Part shown: in pieces, positions 1-8,818 of the stretch
Layout: each line of letters starts with the position of its first letter
Numbering within the stretch: position 1 is the first letter of the stretch
Assembly (NCBI GenBank): GCA_027487555.1
Contig: JAIYDI010000018.1
Location: 186,001 to 250,000, forward strand
Length of the DNA: 64,000 nt
From: Hyphomicrobiales bacterium
GTDB lineage: Bacteria; Pseudomonadota; Alphaproteobacteria; Rhizobiales; Devosiaceae
Reading direction: 5' to 3'
Position numbers and translations under genes: made by a program
The notes under the pieces: model-generated
Seen by the model: the letters and a program-made list of their open reading frames with translations, nothing else
Told to the model about the DNA's origin: nothing
Database searches by the model: none

Positions 1-1545
1 TGCCAGGCCCGTCAGCGGGTCGTGGCGGGCAAGATGGGCAACGCGATCCTGCGTTTCGCGCCGGGCCGTGACATCGCGGAAGAAGACGGTGATGGCCTCG
101 GAACGGCAATCGGCCTGCACTTCATACCACTTGGCTGTAAGCGGCAGAAAGCGCTCGAACGTTGTGGTGGTGCGCTGCTCCATTGCGACCAGCATCTGCT
201 CAAGGAAGGGGCCGATCTCATCAGGCTCGAAAAAGCCCCGGACATCCCTGCCGAGCGCGTCGTGCAGCATGGGCAGTTCCTGCATGCAGCGATGGTTCAT
301 GTAAGTGACGCGGAACGCACGGTCGAGGCTGATGACGTTGTCAAGTGTCCCCTCGAGGACATTTGCCAGTCGCTCCGCCGAGGCCGCAGCCTCGATCTGG
401 CTCAGGTGCGTCTCGGTAACATCGTGCGACATGGCGAGGAGCCGCGAAATGCTTCCCTCCGCGTCCCGCACCGGTGCAAGGGTGAAATCCCACCAGCGCG
501 GGTTACCCTTTGCGGTGGGGCCGAACAATGTATGGCGGGTGACCTGCCCATTGCGTGCGGCATCGATCATGGAGGCGATGACCGGACGGGCTTTGTCGGG
601 CCAGACATTGAGGAAGGAAACGCCGCGGACCCGTTCGAACTCCTCCACCTCCATCATCTGGAGGGCCGGGCGGTTCATGTATGTGAGCCGCCCTTCGAGA
701 TCGAGCACCTCGGTGGCAATCGAACCGCTATCAAGGATCGAGCGGGCAAATTCCTCGCTTTCCTTGAGGGCGGTCAAGGTCAGGTGGCGGTCATTGACAT
801 CTTCGAGGGTGCCGTACCAACGCAGCTTTTCTCCGAGGGGGCCGAGGCTGGGGCGGGCGCGCGCCCGCATCCACTGGTGGACGCCCGAGGCCGTCCGCAT
901 GCGGTATTCGATATCGAGCGGCGTTCCGTCGCGCACGCAGCGGCGCCACTCCGCAATGACGCTGTCGCGATCGTCGGGATGAAGGACCTGGATCCAGCCC
1001 TTGGTGTAGTCCGTCTCTGGCGGCAGGCCGGACATGATGTGCCAGCGCGGACCGACTTCGGTGAGTTGGCCGTCGGCATTGGCCACCCATGGAATCTCGG
1101 GATTGAGCGCCACGGCGTTGCGGTAGTGGGCCTCGCTTTCGTCGCGCGCCTTCTCGGCACTGGCGAGGCGCGACAAGTCCTGAGAGATGATCTGGACGAA
1201 GCGCGACGGCAGGTCGGTGTCGGCGGGGAAATAGGTGATGTTGACAGCAAGATCGGCGCCATCTTGTGTGCGTGCCGTGACACGGACCTGGCCGGACTCT
1301 CCGTGCCGCGCGCGTTCGATCTGGGCGGCGACTCCCTCGAGATCGACCGCCTCGACAGCAGCCAGCAGCGTCCGGAGGCCAAGGCCCTGCGGTGGCGGCG
1401 TCGATTTGGTTCCTACGGCGGAGTGGTAGACCTCGTCCCGGACGCTATCCCAGGTGAACACCGCAATACCGGCGTACTCGGCCAATTCGGCGAGCGACGG
1501 CTGCACAAGCTTCATCACCGGGGCGTCGGATCCGCCAGTCGCCAT
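1..1545 (-). CDS. multi-PAS domain protein with GGDEF start (probable diguanylate cyclase), 3' end beyond window
   Basis: An open minus-strand frame of 515 codons runs off the left edge without a stop. The sequence shows about four PAS-like segments (roughly residues 20-130, 140-260, 265-385 and 390-500). The second contains W-IQVLHPDDR and a PAC-like EYRM-R segment, and the third and fourth have YMNR and YMNH cores. The last visible residues, ARHDPLTGLA, are the classic beginning of a GGDEF domain, so the missing part should be a diguanylate cyclase, perhaps followed by EAL. No membrane segment or signal peptide is seen, so it is probably a cytosolic sensor making c-di-GMP. Start: ATG at 1545 has only a weak ribosome site; an in-frame GTG at 1566 preceded by GAGGG is an alternative. 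The gene is the last of a minus-strand run but is separated from the aminopeptidase by about 160 bp containing a hairpin. Confidence 0.85.
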   Translation of the reverse strand, partial: MATGGSDAPVMKLVQPSLAELAEYAGIAVFTWDSVRDEVYHSAVGTKSTPPPQGLGLRTLLAAVEAVDLEGVAAQIERARHGESGQVRVTARTQDGADLAVNITYFPADTDLPSRFVQIISQDLSRLASAEKARDESEAHYRNAVALNPEIPWVANADGQLTEVGPRWHIMSGLPPETDYTKGWIQVLHPDDRDSVIAEWRRCVRDGTPLDIEYRMRTASGVHQWMRARARPSLGPLGEKLRWYGTLEDVNDRHLTLTALKESEEFARSILDSGSIATEVLDLEGRLTYMNRPALQMMEVEEFERVRGVSFLNVWPDKARPVIASMIDAARNGQVTRHTLFGPTAKGNPRWWDFTLAPVRDAEGSISRLLAMSHDVTETHLSQIEAAASAERLANVLEGTLDNVISLDRAFRVTYMNHRCMQELPMLHDALGRDVRGFFEPDEIGPFLEQMLVAMEQRTTTTFERFLPLTAKWYEVQADCRSEAITVFFRDVTARRETQDRVAHLARHDPLTGLA

Positions 1546-1645
1546 CTCTGTCACGGACCCACTCACGCGCCGGCCACCCTCGTTCTGCCTCGTCCGCAGA
1601 ATATGTGCGGATGCCGTACTAAAGGTTAAGCAGCGGAATTGGTTT

Positions 1646-1672
1646 GCGCGGTCGGCGCTTTGCGGACCGCGC
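1646..1672. other. GC-rich hairpin between aminopeptidase and PAS/GGDEF genes
   Basis: Perfect 8-bp arms GCGCGGTC (1646-1653) and GACCGCGC (1665-1672) enclose an 11-nt loop. A T-rich stretch follows only on the plus strand, whereas both flanking genes are on the minus strand, so it is not a textbook terminator for the aminopeptidase. It may still reduce read-through. Confidence 0.35.
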
Positions 1673-1705
1673 TTTCTTCCGTGTGGTTAAGGACGTGTTA
1701 AGGCG

Positions 1706-2947
1706 TCACGCCCACTCGCCCTTCCGCATGACCGCCGTGCGGCTGCCATCGGCGCCGATGCCGTCGATGTCGATTTCGCCCGAACCGATCATCCAGTCGA
1801 CATGGATGAGCGAGGAATTGCCGCCGCGGCTCGCGATCTCATCCTGCGTGAGCTTGGTGCCGCCGATGAAGCAATCGGCATAGCACTGCCCGAGCGCGAT
1901 GTGGCTGGCGGCATTTTCGTCGAAGAGCGTGTTGTAGAACAGGATTCCCGACTGGCTGATCGGCGAGGAGTGCGGCACGAGCGCGACCTCTCCGATCCGG
2001 CGGGCGCCCTCGTCGGTGTCGAGCAGCTTGTTGAACACATCCGCCCCCTTGGTGGCATGGGCCTCGACAATACGCCCCATCTCGAACTTAACCGCGATAT
2101 CGGTGATGAGCGTGCCGTTGTGGCTGAGCGGCTTGGTGGAACGGACGGTACCGGAAACGCGGTCCTTGTGCGGAGTGGTAAAGACTTCCTCGGTGGGGAT
2201 GTTCGGGTTGCAGGTTATGCCGTTCTTGGCCTCTGACGCGCCGCCCTTCCAGCGATGGCCATCGGCGAGGCCGATGGTGAGGTCGGTGCCGGGGCCGGTA
2301 TAATGCAGCGCGGAAAAGGCCTGCCCGTTGAGCCAGGTCCAGCGATCTTTGAGCCTCGCGTTGTGCGCCGACCATGCGCCGATGGGGTCGTCGACATCGA
2401 CGCGGCTCGCGGCAAAGATCGCGGTGGCGAGCTTCTTGACCGCAACCGCTTCCGGATCATCGGGGAAGACGAGCCTGGCCCACGAGGGGTTCGGGTAGGA
2501 GACGATGTTCCAGTTGATGTCGAAGCCGGTGATCTTTTCGAGGGCTGGCTTGTAGGCCCTGGAGGTGGCGCGGTTGGCGCGCGAGACCTTCTCGACATCC
2601 TGGCCGGCGAGCAACATCGGGTTTTCGGCGGAAATGGCGAGGCGCGCGGCATTGGCGCCAAAGGCCTTGCCCATGCCCTCGAACAGCCAGTCGGCGGCGC
2701 GATCAAAGCTCAGGTCGTGGGCATTGCGATAGCGCGCGAGAGTGATTTCCTCGTCGGAAAAGATCGGCTGCACGATGCCGGCGCCGGCCTTGTAGGCGTG
2801 TTCGGCAATGCGGCGGACGAGAGGCAGTGCCGCCAAAGGCGCCGTCAGCACCAGATCCTGGCCTTCCTGCAATTGCAGGCCGACCTTGATGGCCACTTCG
2901 GCGAGGCGATCGAGCAGGACGGGATCTATAGGGTTGGTGTCGGGCAT
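1706..2947 (-). CDS. M29-family aminopeptidase
   Basis: The 413-residue protein matches the thermophilic/AmpS-type M29 metallo-aminopeptidases in length and motifs. These are cytosolic, usually dimeric enzymes that remove N-terminal residues using a two-metal centre. Visible hallmarks are the PNIPTEEVFTTP block (first metal-binding Glu region), the VALVPHSSPIS block, LFDENAASHIALG and the C-terminal HVDWMIGS block, which together hold the Glu/His/Asp ligands of the family. There is no signal peptide. The start ATG at 2947 opens the canonical helix (LLDRLAEVAIKVGLQLQEGQ). It lies downstream of sthA on the same strand with a gap of about 100 bp, so co-transcription is possible but not shown. 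The family assignment is firm; the physiological peptide substrate is unknown. Confidence 0.9.
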   Translation of the reverse strand: MPDTNPIDPVLLDRLAEVAIKVGLQLQEGQDLVLTAPLAALPLVRRIAEHAYKAGAGIVQPIFSDEEITLARYRNAHDLSFDRAADWLFEGMGKAFGANAARLAISAENPMLLAGQDVEKVSRANRATSRAYKPALEKITGFDINWNIVSYPNPSWARLVFPDDPEAVAVKKLATAIFAASRVDVDDPIGAWSAHNARLKDRWTWLNGQAFSALHYTGPGTDLTIGLADGHRWKGGASEAKNGITCNPNIPTEEVFTTPHKDRVSGTVRSTKPLSHNGTLITDIAVKFEMGRIVEAHATKGADVFNKLLDTDEGARRIGEVALVPHSSPISQSGILFYNTLFDENAASHIALGQCYADCFIGGTKLTQDEIASRGGNSSLIHVDWMIGSGEIDIDGIGADGSRTAVMRKGEWA

Positions 2948-3049
2948 CGGCGTGACCTTCGAAGTGGTGAAACTGGGCTCCGGTTTAGCGGCTGATCGTG
3001 GCGAGAGCCAGACCCGACCGCTAGCGAAGCTCCGGTCAAACCAGTTAAG

Positions 3050-4483
3050 TCAGACCTCTGCGGCGGGGCCAATGCCGGGGGCGGCGACGACGCGCGGTGG
3101 CATGCGGTTGAACGCATCGAGGGCCGCGATCTTGTAGGCTTCGGCGAGGGTCGGGTAGTTGAAGGCATTCTCGACGAAATAGTCGACCGTGCCTTTGAGG
3201 TTGAGCACGGCCTGCCCGATATGGACGAGTTCGGTTGCGCCTTCGCCGATGATATGCGCGCCGAGCAGGCGGCGGGTTTTGAGCGAGAAGATCAGCTTCA
3301 TCATGCCGCCCTGCAGCCCCATGATGTGGCCACGCGAGGTTTCGCGGAAGCGGGCAATGCCGCACTCGTAGGGGATGTTTTTCGCTTTCACCTCGGCCTC
3401 GGTGAGGCCGACCGTGGAGATCTCCGGCACAGCGTAGATGCCGTAGGGGAAATAGTCGGGCGCGGGCGGGATCGGCGCCCCGAAGGCATGGCAGGCAGCG
3501 ATGCGGCCCTGTTCCATCGAGGTAGAGGCGAGGGAGGGGAAACCGATAACGTCGCCCGCGGCATAGATATTGGGCACATTGGTCTGGAACGTCTTGGGAT
3601 CGACCTTGAGCCGGCCGCGATCATCGGCGGCGAGCCCGCAGGTCTCGAGACCGAGCCCGGCTGTGGCGCCGACGCGACCCGCTGCGTAGAGCAGCATCTC
3701 TGTGCGGATGCGGCGGCCGTCGGACAGGGTGGAGATGGTCCAGCCGGCTTTGTCGATTTCGACTGCGTCGACCTTGACGCCCAGACGCAATTGCATGCCA
3801 CGCTTGCGCAACTCGTGGACAAATTCCTCGATTATCTCGCGGTCGATGAACTCGAGGAACTGCTCGCGCGGCTCGACCAGCGTGACGGGTACATCCATGG
3901 CGGAGAAGATGGTGGCGTATTCGAGACCGATGACGCCGGCGCCGACGACAGTGAGGCTCTTGGGTACGCGCGGCTCGGCGGCGACGTTGTCGCTGTCGAA
4001 GACGCTTGTATCATTGAACGGGATATGAGGCGGGCGATAGGGCGCGGTGCCGACGGCGATCACCACGTTGTCGGCCGAGAACAGCAGGTCCTGATCGTCG
4101 CCATTGCGGACAGCGATAGTATGGGCGTCGGTAAACCGGGCCTTGCCCGCCACCACCTTGACGCCATTGCGGGCGAACTGGTGCTCGAGCACGTCGATCT
4201 CATGGTCGAGCGTCATGCGGAGCCGGGCGCCCAGATCCTTGCCCTCGATGTCCTTCTTTACCCGGTAGGCAAGGCCGTAGAAGCCGCGCTCGCGCCAGCC
4301 CGAGAGGTTGAGCACGGTTTCGCGCAGGGTTTTCGACGGGATGGTTCCGGTATGGACCGAGACGCCGCCGACACGCAGGCGGTTCTCGATCACCAGCACG
4401 GACCTGCCGAGCTTGGCCGCCTGGATGGCCGCCCGGCGTCCAGCCGGCCCCGACCCGATGACGATGATCTCGTAGTGCTCCAC
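3050..4483 (-). CDS. sthA: Si-specific soluble NAD(P)+ transhydrogenase
   Basis: This 477-residue flavoprotein belongs to the pyridine nucleotide-disulfide oxidoreductase fold. It has an FAD-binding GSGPAGRRAA at residues 10-19, a second Rossmann motif VGAGVIGLEYA near residue 180, the YAAGDVIGFPSLAS FAD segment and a C-terminal dimerisation domain. The redox Cys pair of lipoamide dehydrogenases is absent: the region reads SVHTGTIPSK, with Ser and Thr where the two cysteines would be. That is the diagnostic difference of SthA, which moves hydride between NADPH and NAD+ in the cytosol without a disulfide. The neighbours (PPK2 upstream, aminopeptidase downstream) suggest a loose housekeeping cluster rather than a pathway. 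Many sugar dehydrogenases in this window would benefit from redox balancing, but that link is inference. Confidence 0.93.
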   Translation of the reverse strand: MEHYEIIVIGSGPAGRRAAIQAAKLGRSVLVIENRLRVGGVSVHTGTIPSKTLRETVLNLSGWRERGFYGLAYRVKKDIEGKDLGARLRMTLDHEIDVLEHQFARNGVKVVAGKARFTDAHTIAVRNGDDQDLLFSADNVVIAVGTAPYRPPHIPFNDTSVFDSDNVAAEPRVPKSLTVVGAGVIGLEYATIFSAMDVPVTLVEPREQFLEFIDREIIEEFVHELRKRGMQLRLGVKVDAVEIDKAGWTISTLSDGRRIRTEMLLYAAGRVGATAGLGLETCGLAADDRGRLKVDPKTFQTNVPNIYAAGDVIGFPSLASTSMEQGRIAACHAFGAPIPPAPDYFPYGIYAVPEISTVGLTEAEVKAKNIPYECGIARFRETSRGHIMGLQGGMMKLIFSLKTRRLLGAHIIGEGATELVHIGQAVLNLKGTVDYFVENAFNYPTLAEAYKIAALDAFNRMPPRVVAAPGIGPAAEV

Positions 4484-4580
4484 GACGCGCCCTCCATGTG
4501 CCCGCGCGGAGCTTTACATGCGCAAGGTTTCCACCCTATTGCGCAGGTTGCATGGCGGGTCTGCAGCAGCTGAGTTCAGC

Positions 4581-5504
4581 TCAATAGACTTCGGGCACGT
4601 AAAGCTCGGGCGGCACGGGATGCCGCTTGTAATCCGGGTTGCGGACGCGCGGAGGCAACTGGACTTCCTGCTTCGGAACTTCCTCATAGGCCACCTGGCT
4701 CAGCAGATGCTGGATCATGTTGAGCCTGGCGCGCTTCTTGTCGACGGCCTGAACAACCCACCAAGGAGAATCGGCGGTGTGGGTGCGGTCGAACATTTCT
4801 TCCTTGGCGCGGGTGTAGTCCTCCCAGTGGACGCGGCTTTCCAGGTCCATTGGCGAGAGCTTCCACTGCTTCAGCGGATCATGGATGCGCATCTTGAAGC
4901 GGAATTCCTGCTCCTCGTCCGTGATCGAGAACCAGTACTTGACGAGGATAATGCCGGACTTGACCAGCATGCTCTCGAAGGCCGGGACGGTCTCGAAGAA
5001 CTCCTCCAGCTGGTCCTTGGAGCAGAAGCCCATGACACGCTCGACGCCGGCGCGGTTGTACCAGGAGCGATCGAACAGCACCATTTCGCCGGCAGATGGC
5101 AGGTGCGGCACGTAGCGCTGGAAGTACCACTGGCCGCGTTCCTTTTCCGTGGGCGCAGGCAGGGCGACAACGCGGCACGAGCGGGGATTGAGGCGCTGGG
5201 TGACGCGCTTGATGGCGCCGCCCTTGCCGGCGGAATCGCGCCCTTCGAAGATGACCAGCATCTTCAGCTTCTTGAACTGAACCCAATCCTGCAGCTTGAC
5301 CAACTCGTGCTGGAGGCGGAACAGCTCGCGGAAATAGACTTTCCGGTCGAGCGTGTCCTCGGCCGGCGCCGACATGCCCTCCGCGACCAGTTCGTCGAGA
5401 CGCTCGTCCTCAAGTTGCATCTCAAGCTCTTCGTCGAAGTCGTCGGCAATCGCCTGCTTGATGCGGTCGAGTTCGTTGGGATCGCGTGGATCGAAGTCAG
5501 GCAT
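4581..5504 (-). CDS. ppk2: polyphosphate kinase 2 (PPK2 family)
   Basis: PPK2 enzymes transfer phosphate between polyphosphate and nucleotides, usually running toward GTP or ATP synthesis. The 307-residue product has the family's Walker A GRDSAGKGG at about residues 88-96, a following QRLNPR segment, and the catalytic DRSWYNRAGVERV block at about 145-157. An acidic N-terminal extension of about 70 residues precedes the kinase core, as in one-domain PPK2 proteins. The start at 5504 is chosen because GGAGGT lies four bases upstream; in-frame ATGs further upstream lack such a site. It is followed by sthA 97 bp downstream on the same strand. Subclass (ADP versus GDP or AMP preference) cannot be told from reading alone. 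Confidence 0.92.
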   Translation of the reverse strand: MPDFDPRDPNELDRIKQAIADDFDEELEMQLEDERLDELVAEGMSAPAEDTLDRKVYFRELFRLQHELVKLQDWVQFKKLKMLVIFEGRDSAGKGGAIKRVTQRLNPRSCRVVALPAPTEKERGQWYFQRYVPHLPSAGEMVLFDRSWYNRAGVERVMGFCSKDQLEEFFETVPAFESMLVKSGIILVKYWFSITDEEQEFRFKMRIHDPLKQWKLSPMDLESRVHWEDYTRAKEEMFDRTHTADSPWWVVQAVDKKRARLNMIQHLLSQVAYEEVPKQEVQLPPRVRNPDYKRHPVPPELYVPEVY

Positions 5505-5585
5505 ATGGACCTCCGTCATTCTCGCGCATGGGGTGCCCGCATGATGTGACGGTGATGTGACGTGTCGCCAGATCACCGGAGCGGG

Positions 5586-5993
5586 TCACCCCTTGGGCAA
5601 CAATCGGAAATCCGGGAGTTCGCGCAGAAGGCGCTCGGGACCGGCGGGGGAGTAGACCACGAACAGCTGCATCGGCACGCTGCCGCTATTGAGCGTCGAA
5701 TGAAAGCGGCTTTCCGGCACGAAGATGGTGCAGCCAGGCCCGACCTCGCGGGTTTCCGGCACGCCATCCGGCGTTTCCACCATCTGCTGGCCATGACCGG
5801 AGATGACGAAGATGATCTCCTCCGCACCGGGATGATTGTGACGCGTATGGCCCTGTCCGGGGGGCAGGTCGACGACTCCGCCGGAGAAGGTTTTCGCGCC
5901 GTTCACCTCGGGCGCGACGGTGAGCGACAGTTTGCCCCAATCGAAGCCAAAGGCCTCGACATCGCGGGGGTAGACGAAGTTGTTCTCGGGCAT
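5586..5993 (-). CDS. single-domain cupin protein
   Basis: A 135-residue protein with one cupin barrel. The first cupin motif is visible as GQGHTRHNHPGAEEIIFVISG, in which the His and Glu residues are the expected metal ligands, and the second as FVPESRFHSTLNSG with its distal His. No additional domain is present, so the reaction cannot be assigned; small cupins include isomerases, dioxygenases and sugar-binding proteins. It starts 19 bp after the stop of the TIM-barrel gene at 6013 and has a strong ribosome site (GAGGAGG), so it is the third gene of the operon beginning at 8048. A role on the same substrate as the Tm-1-like pair is the best inference. Confidence 0.85.
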   Translation of the reverse strand: MPENNFVYPRDVEAFGFDWGKLSLTVAPEVNGAKTFSGGVVDLPPGQGHTRHNHPGAEEIIFVISGHGQQMVETPDGVPETREVGPGCTIFVPESRFHSTLNSGSVPMQLFVVYSPAGPERLLRELPDFRLLPKG

Positions 5994-6012
5994 TTGGTCC
6001 TCCTCCGATTGC

Positions 6013-6855
6013 CTATTCCTGACTTCCTGTCCTCAACCCTTTGAAACTCTCTACCTGCGCCTTGATGGCGATTTCTACCGGCAGGCGCTCCATCGAGCTG
6101 GCGCCGTAGAAGCCGTGGCAGGCGGGCACGCGATCAAGCACGTAGCGGGCGTCGTCGGGCATGGCGATCGGCCCGCCATGGCAGAGCACGATGACATCGG
6201 GCTTCACGGCGCGAGCGGCGTCGGCGATGGCGGTGACCTCGGCGCAGCAGGTGTCGAGCGATTTCGCCGCCTTCGCGCCGATGGCTCCGCCCGTGGTGAC
6301 GCCCATATGCGCGACGACGATATCGGCACCGACAGCGGCCATGCCGCGGGCCTCGTCCGGGTTGAAGACATAGGGCGTGGTGAGGAGATCCTGCCGATGG
6401 GCCTCGGCGATCATATCGACCTCGAGGCCATATCCCATGCCGGTCTCCTCGAAGCTTTGCCGCATGACGCCATCGAAGAGCCCGATGGTGGGGAAGTTCT
6501 GCACGCCGGAAAAGCCCATGGCTTTGAGTTCGGCGAGGAATTGCGGCAGGAGCATGAACGGATCGGTGCCGTTTACGCCGGCGAGCACGGGCGTGTGCTT
6601 CACCACCGGCAGCACCTCCTTCGCCATGTCCTTCACGATCTCGTTGGCATTGCCATAGGCGAGGAGACCAGCTGCCGAGCCGCGTCCAGCCATGCGATAG
6701 CGTCCGGAATTGTAGATGATGATGAGATCGATGCCACCAGCCTCCTCGGACTTTGCCGAAATGCCGGTGCCGGCGCCGCCGCCCACGATGGGAACACCAC
6801 GCGCCACCATGTCTTGAAACTTCGAGAGGATTTTGGCGCGCGGAATGGCAGGCAT
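6013..6855 (-). CDS. phosphoenolpyruvate hydrolase-like TIM-barrel protein (Tm-1 C-terminal half)
   Basis: The 280-residue product is a TIM-barrel protein of the family usually annotated 'phosphoenolpyruvate hydrolase family'. It corresponds to the C-terminal domain of the plant Tm-1 protein. Visible landmarks are [16 protein letters not shown] near the N terminus, the [18 protein letters not shown] block, [23 protein letters not shown] and VLCHGGPI toward the end. Most bear glycines at strand ends, as in phosphate-binding barrels. The start at 6855 follows AGGAG by six bases. It begins eight bases after the stop of the UPF0261 gene, so the two are almost certainly translated from one message. 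The chemical reaction of this family is not established, and the name should be read as a fold label. Confidence 0.85.
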   Translation of the reverse strand: MPAIPRAKILSKFQDMVARGVPIVGGGAGTGISAKSEEAGGIDLIIIYNSGRYRMAGRGSAAGLLAYGNANEIVKDMAKEVLPVVKHTPVLAGVNGTDPFMLLPQFLAELKAMGFSGVQNFPTIGLFDGVMRQSFEETGMGYGLEVDMIAEAHRQDLLTTPYVFNPDEARGMAAVGADIVVAHMGVTTGGAIGAKAAKSLDTCCAEVTAIADAARAVKPDVIVLCHGGPIAMPDDARYVLDRVPACHGFYGASSMERLPVEIAIKAQVESFKGLRTGSQE

Positions 6856-6863
6856 GGGAGCTC

Positions 6864-8048
6864 CTAGGGGGCAATGTCCCGCAAGGCCTCGACCGCAGCA
6901 GCGGCGAAGGCAGCGTCGTTGATGTGGCAGTCGAGTTCGATGAGCCGGCGGCTGCCGGTCCAGTCGCAGTCCTGGCGGATTGCGTCGAACAAAGCAGCAT
7001 CGGCGGCAGGGTCGAAAAAGGCGCCCCCCGCGATATCGAGCGCGGAGACGCCCCGCAGCGGTAAAAGCATGGTGACTGGGCCGGTGGCGCGGGCGAGTTT
7101 GCGCGCCAAAAAGCCACCGATCTTGCGGTTTTCTTCGGGCGTCGTGCGCATCAGCGTGACATTGGCATTGTGCTGATAGAACAGACGGTTGGCGAAGGTC
7201 GCCGGGACTGTGTCGCGGGCCCAGAAATTGACCATGTCGCAGGCACCGACCGAGCCGACCCACGGAATGCTCGTTGTCGCGAGGCAATCGAGCCGTTGGG
7301 GCAGCGCCGGAAGCACGCCGCCCACCAGCAGGTCGGCGATCTCAGTGGTGGTGATGTCGAGCATGGCCGTAACGAGGCCCGAGGTGACGAGGCGCTCCAG
7401 TGTGCGGCCACCGATGCCGGTTGCGTGAAAGACGAGCGGTTCCACACTCGTGCCGAGCAATTCGACGATCTGAGTCACCGCTGGCGTGGTGACACCGAAC
7501 ATGGTGAGCCCGACGGCGGGCAACGTGCCGGTCGCCACGCGCGGGACGCGGGCCATTGCGGTGATCGCGGCGGCGGCTTCTGACAAGAGCACACGGCTCA
7601 GCCGGTTGAGGCCCGCGAAATCGGTGACGGCCGGCATCATCAGGATATCCGAGATGCCGACATAGGGCGCAACATCGCCTGAGGCGAGGGTCGAGACCAT
7701 GAGCTTCGGCAGCCCGATGGCGAGCTCGCGCATGCCTGCGGTGACGATGGAGGTGCCGCCGCCGCCGCCGATCCCGATGATCGCGTCGATATCGCTGCGG
7801 GTGAGAATGAAGCGGGCGAAGGCTTCCGCCATGCCGGAGACGGCGACACCACGATCCGTGCCGGTCAGCAGCCCCGGCGCGCCGAGGGCGGCAATATCCT
7901 TGGCGGCGATATCGACAGGGATGCGGGGTGTGCGGGTGCCGACGTCGACAAGCTGGGTGTCGCCGCCTGCAGCGCGGATTTGCGCTGCGAGAAACGCCAA
8001 CTCCTCGCCCTTGGTATCGGCCGTGCCGACCACATAGATGCGGCCCAA
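6864..8048 (-). CDS. UPF0261 / Tm-1-like ATP-binding domain protein
   Basis: This protein of about 394 residues has the UPF0261 signature. It opens with [16 protein letters not shown], contains a glycine-rich [11 protein letters not shown] nucleotide-binding-like loop, the [17 protein letters not shown] block, and a C-terminal half with [12 protein letters not shown] and [14 protein letters not shown]. Proteins of this family match the N-terminal domain of tomato Tm-1, which binds ATP; the bacterial function is unknown. The start is set at TTG 8048 because GGAGGG lies four bases upstream and the family begins at this point; a GTG at 8066 is the alternative. It is the first gene of a three-gene operon (this gene, TIM barrel, cupin), divergent from the TetR gene at 8183, which is its likely regulator. 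Confidence 0.85.
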   Translation of the reverse strand: MGRIYVVGTADTKGEELAFLAAQIRAAGGDTQLVDVGTRTPRIPVDIAAKDIAALGAPGLLTGTDRGVAVSGMAEAFARFILTRSDIDAIIGIGGGGGTSIVTAGMRELAIGLPKLMVSTLASGDVAPYVGISDILMMPAVTDFAGLNRLSRVLLSEAAAAITAMARVPRVATGTLPAVGLTMFGVTTPAVTQIVELLGTSVEPLVFHATGIGGRTLERLVTSGLVTAMLDITTTEIADLLVGGVLPALPQRLDCLATTSIPWVGSVGACDMVNFWARDTVPATFANRLFYQHNANVTLMRTTPEENRKIGGFLARKLARATGPVTMLLPLRGVSALDIAGGAFFDPAADAALFDAIRQDCDWTGSRRLIELDCHINDAAFAAAAVEALRDIAP

Positions 8049-8146
8049 AATTCCCTCCGGATGCACCGCTTGTTGCCGCCGCGGCCTGTGACCGGGCGGG
8101 CGCGATGCCCTTGCCTTGCGCGGATATAGGCAGAGCTCCGGATGTC

Positions 8147-8176
8147 TTGCAACGGAATTTGAGATGTGCGTATCAT
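8147..8176 (+). promoter_or_regulatory. candidate promoter for the TetR-type regulator
   Basis: TTGCAA (8147-8152) and TATCAT (8171-8176) are separated by 18 bp, giving a sigma-70-like promoter ending six bases before the ATG at 8183. Initiation would leave a nearly leaderless transcript. It lies in the 134-bp divergent region that should also hold the promoter of the UPF0261 operon and the regulator's operator; I could not identify a clear dyad. Confidence 0.35.
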
Positions 8177-8182
8177 TTCGGC

Positions 8183-8818
8183 ATGAGCGTCTCACATTCG
8201 ACAGCAGTGTTGACCGAAACCGGTGTGCGGGCGCGGACCCGACGCTTGATGCTCTCGACGGCGATTGACCTGATGCAAAGCGGCAAGACGCCCTCGGTCA
8301 GCGATGTCGCCGAGGCGGCGGGCGTGTCGCGGGCAACGGCTTATCGGTACTTTCCGAGCCAGTCTGCGCTGGTGATGGCTGTGGTGGACGAAGCCCTGGG
8401 GCCGATCCTCAATTGGCAGTCAGGGAGCGAGGATCCGTCGGTGCGGATCAAGGACCTGCTGGTGACCTCGCTGCCGCGGATCGTCGAGTTCGAGGCGACA
8501 TTCAAGGCGTCGGTAAAGCTGTCGCTGGAGCAATGGGCGGAACGGCGTTCCGGCCACGGCAATCGCGAGCCGCCATTCAAGCGCGGCCACCGCGTCGAGA
8601 TCCTGCAGAGAGCGATAGAGCCGCTGCGCGACGTGCTGCCCGAGCACGCATTCATGCGATTGGCGAAGGCCCTGTCGCTGACCTACGGTCTCGAAGTTCT
8701 GATGGTTCTCAAGGACTTGTGGGGTCTGGACTTCGAAGAAATGCAGGATGTCGCGGTCTGGGCAGCGGCGGCGATGGTGAAGGCGGCGCTTGATGAAGCG
8801 AAGGCGTCGGAAGCCTGA
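8183..8818 (+). CDS. TetR/AcrR-family transcriptional regulator
   Basis: A 211-residue protein with an N-terminal TetR helix-turn-helix at about residues 15-60. The readable core is PSVSDVAEAAGVSRATAYRYFPSQ, with the YRYFPS that marks TetR recognition helices. It is followed by an all-helical ligand-binding domain lacking recognisable motifs. It is transcribed divergently from the UPF0261/TIM/cupin operon and lies 420 bp upstream of the sugar ABC operon at 9239. The divergent operon is the more probable target because TetR proteins commonly control the facing gene. The ATG at 8183 gives a protein of standard TetR length; upstream in-frame sequence is unlike the family. Confidence 0.85.
   Translation: MSVSHSTAVLTETGVRARTRRLMLSTAIDLMQSGKTPSVSDVAEAAGVSRATAYRYFPSQSALVMAVVDEALGPILNWQSGSEDPSVRIKDLLVTSLPRIVEFEATFKASVKLSLEQWAERRSGHGNREPPFKRGHRVEILQRAIEPLRDVLPEHAFMRLAKALSLTYGLEVLMVLKDLWGLDFEEMQDVAVWAAAAMVKAALDEAKASEA

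Noticed and set aside
22..1629. 535-codon plus-strand open frame opposite the PAS/GGDEF gene
   Set aside because: The complementary minus-strand frame encodes clear PAS and GGDEF motifs. The plus frame has only composition-driven His/Gly/Asp-rich sequence typical of antisense frames in GC-rich DNA.
1646..1672. Hairpin as a rho-independent terminator
   Set aside because: The T-rich flank is only on the strand opposite to the flanking genes, so I list it only as a hairpin.
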